Below are positions 58,101 to 64,000 of a stretch of 64,000 nt of DNA, piece by piece (position 1 is the first letter of the stretch; each line of letters starts with the position of its first letter). Location: positions 1,364,001 through 1,428,000 of the forward strand of contig JAJGRE010000001.1 in NCBI GenBank assembly GCA_021083345.1, written 5' to 3'. Both the position numbers and the translations under genes were made by a program. Under the pieces are notes generated by a model. It searched no databases and was not told the origin of the DNA. It saw nothing but the letters and a program-made list of their open reading frames with translations. This DNA comes from Calditrichales bacterium MX18-03. GTDB taxonomy: Bacteria; Bacillota; Clostridia; Lutisporales; Lutisporaceae.

Positions 58101-59081
58101 TTATCCGCCGATCCGGAACATATCCCTGCCAATGGGTTCACAGCCCTCTTGATTCAACCCATGCTGCTCCGGTTTGCCTTTCACAGCTTGCTTTACAGCC
58201 TGAGCCAGGAGCTGTTCCCGTTCACCCGGCTTCTCTTGCCTCAGTATTGCTTTCACATCGATCTCTTGGTTCGAGTGCAGGCATGGCTTCAGCTTCCCAT
58301 CAGCAGTCAGCCTGATCCGGTTGCAGTGGCTGCAGAACTGGTGGCTGATGGGGTTGATAAAACCGATGCGCCCTTTGGCTCCCGGCACCCGGTAATACTT
58401 GGCCGGGCTGCTTTTGTCCTCATTTTCCAAAGGAATCAGCTCCGGATGCTTTTGAAGTATGATACTATTGGAAACAAAACGCTCTTTTGCCCAGGCACCT
58501 GCTTGTCCCAGAGGCATCAGCTCAATAAAGCGGACATCCACCGGTTCGGTGACGGTAAGCGCCAAAAAGCTGTCGATCTCATCGACATTGAACCCGCCTA
58601 TCAGCACCGTATTGAGCTTGATAGGCGTCAAGCCCACCATCTGCGCCTCCCGCAGTCCTTCCAGCGTTTGGTTCAGGTCGCCGCCTCTTGTTATATCCCG
58701 GTATTTTGCTTCATCCAGTGTGTCCAGACTGACATTGATCCGGTTCAAGCCCGCCTGTTTCAAATCATATGCATATTGCTTCAATAATATGCCATTGGTG
58801 GTTAAAGCGATATCCTTCACGCTGGATAGCCCGGATATCCTTTTGATCAGTCCTGTGATCCCCTTTCTGACCAGCGGTTCGCCGCCGGTAATCCGAACCT
58901 TGTCAATGCCCAGGGCAGCACAAGCCCGCACCACCTCGAAGGCCTCCTCCAACGTCATCATAACATCATGTTCTTTCTTGGAGATCCCTTCAGGCGGCAT
59001 GCAATACCGGCACCGGAGGTTGCACCGGTCGGTAACCGATATCCGCAGATAGTTGATTTTTCTTCCCAGTTCATCCCGCAT
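58101..59081 (-). CDS. moaA: GTP 3',8-cyclase MoaA
   Basis: Radical SAM enzyme that starts molybdopterin synthesis from GTP. N-terminal cluster CNLRCRYC (CxxxCxxC with DRC), GGEPLVR for SAM; C-terminal second cluster FCSHCNRIRLTADGKLKPCLH. 326 aa. It ends two bases... close to the MoeA-PBP start side and precedes the MOSC gene. The neighbouring moaC and moaB or moaD/E are not in the window, so other steps are encoded elsewhere. Confidence 0.96.
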   Translation of the reverse strand: MRDELGRKINYLRISVTDRCNLRCRYCMPPEGISKKEHDVMMTLEEAFEVVRACAALGIDKVRITGGEPLVRKGITGLIKRISGLSSVKDIALTTNGILLKQYAYDLKQAGLNRINVSLDTLDEAKYRDITRGGDLNQTLEGLREAQMVGLTPIKLNTVLIGGFNVDEIDSFLALTVTEPVDVRFIELMPLGQAGAWAKERFVSNSIILQKHPELIPLENEDKSSPAKYYRVPGAKGRIGFINPISHQFCSHCNRIRLTADGKLKPCLHSNQEIDVKAILRQEKPGEREQLLAQAVKQAVKGKPEQHGLNQEGCEPIGRDMFRIGG

Positions 59082-59083
59082 CG

Positions 59084-61012
59084 CTATTCTCCAATCCTGA
59101 TGATTTCGCCTGCTCCGTCGAAACCGTATCCACCCATCCCCGAAAGCTGCCTCTGAAACGCCGTGGAGCGGATAATGTCCAAAAATAACTGCAGCATATC
59201 CTCCACTAGGTATTTTGCGGGGACAGCAAAGTCATATTCCTCTTCACCAATCGGTATGAAGTCCAGATCCATTGCTTTGGCTGCAGAGAATACACCGACT
59301 CCCATATCCGCTGTTCCCGATGCCACAGCAGCAGCCACAGACATATGGGTTGCCATTTCCCTTTCATATCCGGTGATGGCTTCCGTTTTTATTCCCTTTC
59401 CTGCCAGAAGGTAATCCACCAGGATCCTGGTGCCAGCTCCTTTTTGCCGGTTGACAAAGCGGACATCGCCCCGCAGCAAATCCGAAATATCCTTTATGCC
59501 CTTCGGGTTCCCCTTCCTGACCATCATCCCCTGCACCCGTTTGACACCCTTTATGAGTGCCATGTCCATACCGGACAGATACCGCTTGATATAATCAACG
59601 TTATAAGACCCGGTAGCCTCATCCAGCAAGTGGATGGGTGCCATATGGGCCTCGCCTCGACGCAATGCCATAATGCCGCCCAAGCTGCCCACATGGGCTG
59701 ATGAAAGGCTGTATCTGGAATTCTGCCTGTGCATCAGGCTGCCGATCATATCCATGGCCAAATCGTGGCTCCCGATAGATACGATGGTGTTGCTGATGTC
59801 TTCTATGTTTTTCAGAAGCTCTACCTGCACCGTTTCTCCTGCTTCAATGCCTTCACTGTTCTGCGGTATGACAAGAATGCCGTCCGCCCTTACAAGGGAC
59901 ATGGTGGCACCTGCTCCTCTGTTCAAAGGCGTAGCAATCAGCTTTCCCTCAACTTTTCCCAGCTTCATCCGCACATATTCCAAATGCTTCAGGGAGGATA
60001 CGATCCTTCTGGAGGATACCGCCTCCACCGATTCCCGCTTGGGAACCGGCTGGTGTAAATAACGCTTGATCAGCGGTTTTGCAAAGGTCTCAAAAACAAA
60101 ATACGCCGACACCGGATATCCGGGAATCCCAAGCACAGGTTTTCCCTCTATCAATCCCAAAATGGCCGGTTTTCCGGGTCTGGTTGCGATGCCATGCACC
60201 AGCACTTCCCCCAGTTCATCCACCAGCTTGACTGTAAAATCCTCCGAACCCGCAGAAGAGCCGGCATTGATGATAACAATATCATGCTGTGCAGCGGCTT
60301 GGCGGATGGTTTCCCTCAGCAGCCCGTAATCATCGGGCACAGGGCTGAAGCGATGGGGCTCGCCGCCGTATTCCCTGACCAGGCCCTCGAACATCCTGGA
60401 GTTGGATTCGATGATCTTTCCCAATGTCATTTCCTCGCCCGGCTCAATGATTTCTGAGCCTGTCGGTATGATGGCCACCTTGGGCTGCTTATAAACGGTC
60501 ACCTCCAGGATCCCGCCCGAAAGCATGGCTGCCGCATCCACCGGACGGATAACATGGCTTTCAGGTACGATCATTTCGTGGGCTACGATATCCTCGCCGA
60601 TGGGACGTATGTCCTGCCAGGGCGATGCGGCTTTTATGATTTCAACGGTGCTTTCATCTATTTCCACAACATCTTCTATCATGATGACGGCATCATAAGG
60701 GTCCACGATAGGGTCTCCGGTATCCACATAGATGAAATCCTCTTGCTTCTTCAGCCTGACCGGGTTGACCTCGCTGGCATCAAAAGTGCTCCTGGCCTTT
60801 ACGGCAACCCCGTCCATTGCCGATGCGTTGAAATTTGGCGCTGAAAGACGCGCAAATACCGGCCGTCCGGTTACCCGGCCTACTGCATCCATTACGTTTA
60901 CAGCTTCAGTCTCCGGTTTTTCAGCACGGGTATCAACGCTTTGCATAAAAAGCTCCAGCGCTTCTGTTACATCCATATTGGAAAGGTATATGTTGCGTTC
61001 CTGCTTCTTCAA
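59084..61012 (-). CDS. MoeA-type molybdenumtransferase fused to a PBP-like domain
   Basis: The N-terminal 410 residues are MoeA: NFNASAMDGVAVKA near residue 70, TGSEIIEPGE, INAGSSAGSEDFT, and LGIPGYPVSA. The last 190 residues form a PBP_like domain as in ModE/LysR binding folds (SIGSHDLAMDMIGSL, LGGIMALRRGEAHMAPIHLLDEATG, NRQKGAGTRILVDYLL). The fusion probably senses or delivers oxyanion or cofactor. Start TTG at 61012 gives LKKQERNIYLSN, the usual MoeA beginning, with GGAG upstream and no overlap with the preceding gene. 642 aa. Confidence 0.9.
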   Translation of the reverse strand: MKKQERNIYLSNMDVTEALELFMQSVDTRAEKPETEAVNVMDAVGRVTGRPVFARLSAPNFNASAMDGVAVKARSTFDASEVNPVRLKKQEDFIYVDTGDPIVDPYDAVIMIEDVVEIDESTVEIIKAASPWQDIRPIGEDIVAHEMIVPESHVIRPVDAAAMLSGGILEVTVYKQPKVAIIPTGSEIIEPGEEMTLGKIIESNSRMFEGLVREYGGEPHRFSPVPDDYGLLRETIRQAAAQHDIVIINAGSSAGSEDFTVKLVDELGEVLVHGIATRPGKPAILGLIEGKPVLGIPGYPVSAYFVFETFAKPLIKRYLHQPVPKRESVEAVSSRRIVSSLKHLEYVRMKLGKVEGKLIATPLNRGAGATMSLVRADGILVIPQNSEGIEAGETVQVELLKNIEDISNTIVSIGSHDLAMDMIGSLMHRQNSRYSLSSAHVGSLGGIMALRRGEAHMAPIHLLDEATGSYNVDYIKRYLSGMDMALIKGVKRVQGMMVRKGNPKGIKDISDLLRGDVRFVNRQKGAGTRILVDYLLAGKGIKTEAITGYEREMATHMSVAAAVASGTADMGVGVFSAAKAMDLDFIPIGEEEYDFAVPAKYLVEDMLQLFLDIIRSTAFQRQLSGMGGYGFDGAGEIIRIGE

Positions 61013-61040
61013 TCCGCTCACGCTCCTGTCTGTACTTGTT

Positions 61041-62270
61041 TTATGGAAGCAGCTCCACTTTGACCGCCTCACCTTTTTTTATGCCCTCTTTGTTAAGGGG
61101 TATCCGGATAAAGCCATGGGCCCGGGTGAGATGCGAAACAGCTGCCGACTTGGCATGAATGGGCTTGGCTTCATACCCGCTGCTGCTTTCCTGCAGCTCC
61201 ACCATTTGGTAGGTTTCCTTTCCGGGCGAGGCATGAAGGTTTGTGGTGCATATTGCATTGGTGCTCAGCTTTTCCCCAGTACGGGCCTGCAGCCGGTCTA
61301 TCAGATATTCCACAAAAACCTTGAACACCGTCATGGCTGAAACGGGATGACCCGGCAAGCCAAAGACGGCCGTATTGCCAATCTTTCCGATGATGGTGGG
61401 TTTCCCGGGCTTGACGGCTACGCCATGTACGAAAACGCCTTGCTGGCCGAAGGAATCCAATACCTTTTCGGTATTGTCCTTAACGCCTACCGAGCTGCCG
61501 CCCGACAGCAGCACAATGTGATTGTCCTTTACGGCTTCAGCCACTGCTGCCTTTAGCAGCTCAAAATCATCCCGGACAAGGGATTTTGAAGTGACCTGTG
61601 CACCCAATGCCTGTGCCATCGCGGCCAATACGTAGGTGTTGATATCCCGTATCTGCCCCGGATCCACAGGGCCAAAGGGGTCTACGATCTCATCCCCTGT
61701 AGAAATAACGGCAACCCTAGGCTTACAATAAACCTTGATTCTTTCCACCCCGGCAGCAGCCAACACGGCAATATCCTGCGCTCTGATCCGCCTTCCTTTC
61801 GAGAGCAGGACGCCGCCCTGCTTTACATCATCGCCCTTCCGGATGATATAATCACCCGGTGATATGGCGGTATAAGCGGCTATGGTCCTGCTGTCCAGGT
61901 TTTCTACATATTCGATCATCAGCATCGCATCTGCGCTCTGCGGTATCATGCCGCCGGTAGGCACATAAACGCACTGTCCGGGTGAAACCGAAAGCCTGGT
62001 GTCACTGCCCATCAGTACCTGTCCCATCACCTGGAGAAAAACCGGCAGGCTCTCGCCAGCCCCGAAGGTATCCTTTGCCTGTACGGCATAGCCGTCCACT
62101 GTCGACCTGTCAAAATCAGGAATGTCCACCCTGGAAGCTATGTCCTCATAAGCGGTCCTGTCCATAGCGTCCGTTATATGAACTTCTTCGAATCCGACAT
62201 GTACATCTGCAAAGTGCAAGTCCATTTTTTCCTTAACCTGGTCGACAGTATCAACCTGCAAAAGCTTCAT
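61041..62270 (-). CDS. moeA: molybdopterin molybdenumtransferase MoeA
   Basis: Inserts Mo or W into adenylated molybdopterin. DIPDFDRSTVDGYAVQAKD at residues 50-68, STGDEIVDPFG, LSGGSSVGVKDNT and FGLPGHPVSAM are hallmarks. 409 aa. It is the first of two adjacent MoeA proteins, the second having a PBP fusion. Paired MoeA genes in tungsten users are thought to separate molybdenum from tungsten insertion. A 103-base gap to tupA lies upstream. Confidence 0.95.
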   Translation of the reverse strand: MKLLQVDTVDQVKEKMDLHFADVHVGFEEVHITDAMDRTAYEDIASRVDIPDFDRSTVDGYAVQAKDTFGAGESLPVFLQVMGQVLMGSDTRLSVSPGQCVYVPTGGMIPQSADAMLMIEYVENLDSRTIAAYTAISPGDYIIRKGDDVKQGGVLLSKGRRIRAQDIAVLAAAGVERIKVYCKPRVAVISTGDEIVDPFGPVDPGQIRDINTYVLAAMAQALGAQVTSKSLVRDDFELLKAAVAEAVKDNHIVLLSGGSSVGVKDNTEKVLDSFGQQGVFVHGVAVKPGKPTIIGKIGNTAVFGLPGHPVSAMTVFKVFVEYLIDRLQARTGEKLSTNAICTTNLHASPGKETYQMVELQESSSGYEAKPIHAKSAAVSHLTRAHGFIRIPLNKEGIKKGEAVKVELLP

Positions 62271-62373
62271 TGGCCGTCCTCCTTACAAGAAAATGCAACG
62301 CTACCTGTTTTCATATTATTTGTCATTACTTAAAAATAATTCTACCGCATCAACCTGTCATTAGCAATGCGGC
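62271..62373. other. gap between tupA and moeA
   Basis: Contains only a short stem (CCGCA/TGCGG) after tupA followed by AT-rich sequence, possibly partial attenuation. No Moco riboswitch shape was recognised by eye. Confidence 0.35.
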
Positions 62374-63474
62374 TTATTTCGCATCCGGCATAAACAGTTG
62401 CTGCCCGTTCTTCTTGTAGTCTGCGATCATCTTCTGGCCTTCGTCAGAAGTGATGAAGTAGATAAAGGCATTGGCTGCATTGTGATGAATATTGGGGTAC
62501 TTTTCAGGGTTGACAGCAATAACGCCATAGGGGTTGAAGAGGATCGGATCGCCTTGTAGTACGACCTTCAAGTTGACCTTATCCTGGAAAGCAAACCAGG
62601 TGCCGCTGTCCACCAAAGTGTATGCACCCATTTCACCGGCCATCATCAGCGTATCCCCCATGCCCTGTCCGGACTCCATGTACCAGGCTTCGCCCTGAGG
62701 TTTGATGCCGTATGTGCTCCAGATCGCCAATTCTTTCTTGTGGGTTCCGGATTGGTCGCCGCGGGATACGAACTTGGCTTTGGATGAAGCAACCTTAGCC
62801 ATTGCTTCCTGCACGGTCTTCAAATCGGCTACCCCCACCGGATCATCCTTGGGACCCACAAGGAAGAAGAAGTTGTACATGACATCCTTCCTGTTTACGC
62901 CAAAGCCGCTGGCTACAAACTCATCCTCTGACTTTCTGGCATGTACCAGAATGACATCCGCGTCACCGCGTTTTCCCATTTCAATCGCTTCGCCTGTACC
63001 CACCGAAACCACTTTGGTGGTTACGCCGTATTTCTTGTCAAAGGCAGGCATCAGTACGTCCAGCAATCCGGTGTCCCTTGTGCTTGTAGTGGTTGCCAAT
63101 ACCATGGTTGGTTCCGCCTTGAAGACGGGTTCTGCTGCGGGCTGCACTGCAGGTTGGTTTTCTGCTTTGGCTGCAGCCTGAGCCAGCATCAGGTATTTAG
63201 CGTAAACATAGCCGACTTTTCCATCGCTGAGCTTTACCTGATACCAGCCACCCACTTTGTTCAGTACCGTCACTTCGGTGTTCCTGACCAGAACCTTTGC
63301 AATCTTGCCCGTCATACCGGCAGCTTCCCTGAAGTTGAGAGCTGTGGTTGTTTTTGCTGTATCTCCAATATTGACGGGTGCTCCTTCCGAAAAGACCATG
63401 GAAGCTGTGAACACGATCATCAGCAGAACCGTTGCCAGAAAGAGAATCTTTTTTCTTTCCGCACCTTTTTTCAT
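62374..63474 (-). CDS. tupA: tungstate-binding protein TupA with N-terminal SH3 domain
   Basis: Extracellular oxyanion-binding component of the Tup importer. A signal peptide or anchor (LFLATVLLMIVFTASMVFS) is followed by a bacterial SH3 domain (residues about 37-97: TTALNFREAAGMTGKIAKVL, VGGWYQVKLSDGKVGYVYAKYL), an Ala/Pro-rich linker, then TupA with ATTTSTRDTGLLDVLMPAFDKKYG and the conserved YNFFFLVGP. There is no lipobox Cys, so the SH3 domain may hold it to the cell wall. 366 aa, about 90 more than usual TupA. Downstream of the ATPase gene. Confidence 0.92.
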   Translation of the reverse strand: MKKGAERKKILFLATVLLMIVFTASMVFSEGAPVNIGDTAKTTTALNFREAAGMTGKIAKVLVRNTEVTVLNKVGGWYQVKLSDGKVGYVYAKYLMLAQAAAKAENQPAVQPAAEPVFKAEPTMVLATTTSTRDTGLLDVLMPAFDKKYGVTTKVVSVGTGEAIEMGKRGDADVILVHARKSEDEFVASGFGVNRKDVMYNFFFLVGPKDDPVGVADLKTVQEAMAKVASSKAKFVSRGDQSGTHKKELAIWSTYGIKPQGEAWYMESGQGMGDTLMMAGEMGAYTLVDSGTWFAFQDKVNLKVVLQGDPILFNPYGVIAVNPEKYPNIHHNAANAFIYFITSDEGQKMIADYKKNGQQLFMPDAK

Positions 63475-63486
63475 ACTTACGCCTCC

Positions 63487-64000
63487 TTAATAGATCATGA
63501 CCCCTGCAATAAAGTCCCGTGTTTTGACCTCTGCGGGATTTTCAAACATCCTTGCCGCTTCCCCTTTTTCAATAATTCCACCTTCCAGCATGAAGACGGC
63601 GTCATCCGCCAGCCTTTTGGCCTGGTGCATATTGTGGGTCACAATGACAATGGTCGTACTGTATTCGGACTTGAAATAATCCAGCAGCTTTTCAATCATC
63701 GCCACATTGGCAGGATCCAGGTTGGTTGTAGGCTCATCCAGAAAAAGAACACGGGGCTTATAGATCATGGCCCTGGCCAAAGCCAGCCGCTGGGCCTCTC
63801 CCCCGGACAGCGTCGCCGCCCTTTGCTTCTGCTGCTCACGCAGTCCCACAAGCTCCAGCATCTCTGCGACCTGTTTTTCCGTGCTTTGCTTGCTTTGTCC
63901 TCTCAATCTGAGGCCATAGGCCGCATTGTCATAAACAGAGCTGTTGAAAACCACTGGTTTCTGGAAGACCATTGCCAGCTCCCGCCTTACAGCCATATCG
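63487..64000 (-). CDS. tupC: tungstate ABC transporter ATPase TupC (partial)
   Basis: C-terminal part of an ABC ATPase cut by the right window edge. The Q-loop MVFQKPVVF, signature TLSGGEAQRLALAR, Walker B VLFLDEPTTNLD and switch His (VTHNMHQ) are seen; Walker A lies outside. Frame is open to the edge. Assignment to TupC rests on its neighbour tupA 12 bases downstream; a tupB permease is expected beyond the edge. Confidence 0.88.
   Translation of the reverse strand, partial: DMAVRRELAMVFQKPVVFNSSVYDNAAYGLRLRGQSKQSTEKQVAEMLELVGLREQQKQRAATLSGGEAQRLALARAMIYKPRVLFLDEPTTNLDPANVAMIEKLLDYFKSEYSTTIVIVTHNMHQAKRLADDAVFMLEGGIIEKGEAARMFENPAEVKTRDFIAGVMIY

Overview
The window looks like chromosomal DNA of an anaerobic, low-to-mid GC Clostridia-type Firmicute. 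Supporting signs are strong Shine-Dalgarno sequences (GGAGG types), consensus SigA promoters, single-chain PurL, type 2 IPP isomerase, the pcrA-ligA pair, an AppA/OppA-type lipoprotein, a tungstate uptake and molybdopterin cluster, and lar nickel-pincer cofactor genes. I cannot name the genus. No rRNA, tRNA or CRISPR array was seen.

Layout: (1) 1-6250, an oligopeptide ABC operon oppABCDF on the minus strand, followed downstream by a decayed second oppC that runs off the left edge. (2) 6544-11750, ligA and pcrA; PcrA carries a 361-residue intein exactly in helicase motif III. (3) 12048-14940, small regulatory genes: a divergent XRE module with its palindromic operator inside a perfect SigA promoter, and a 4Fe-4S protein behind a CRP/FNR-type class II promoter. 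(4) 14939-26571, a purine operon purL-(ahpD-like)-purE-C-F-M-N-H-D on the minus strand, with a MITE-like 157-bp element inside it and a divergent LysR regulator. (5) 27588-33020, alaX, fni, an orphan histidine kinase and a chemoreceptor.

(6) About 33194-46360 is an accessory region next to the 3' end of guaA. It holds a remnant of a guaA-like 3' end, a histidine kinase fragment split by an IS256-family element (8-bp target duplication), and then a roughly 11.4-kb island: HD hydrolase, complete type I restriction-modification system (hsdM, hsdS, hsdR), small accessory genes, an XRE regulator whose start codon reads ATA, and a tyrosine integrase interrupted by one in-frame TAG. The island is bounded by short copies of the guaA end and by matching GTACG-N6-GTACG repeats. 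It looks like an element that integrated at guaA and has since lost mobility.

(7) 46349-49444, guaB-guaA with its own consensus promoter. (8) 49467-52800, DUF456-larE-larB-larC for the nickel-pincer cofactor, with an A11 run at the LarC1/LarC2 junction. (9) 53047-57583, a second chemoreceptor, a membrane protein plus alpha/beta hydrolase pair, and a membrane-bound LuxR regulator. (10) 57602-64000, an operon joining tungstate uptake (tupC, SH3-tupA) to cofactor synthesis (moeA, moeA-PBP fusion, moaA, MOSC), cut at the right edge.

Together, regions 4 and 7 cover IMP and GMP synthesis, while 8 and 10 point to metal-cofactor enzymes typical of anaerobes.
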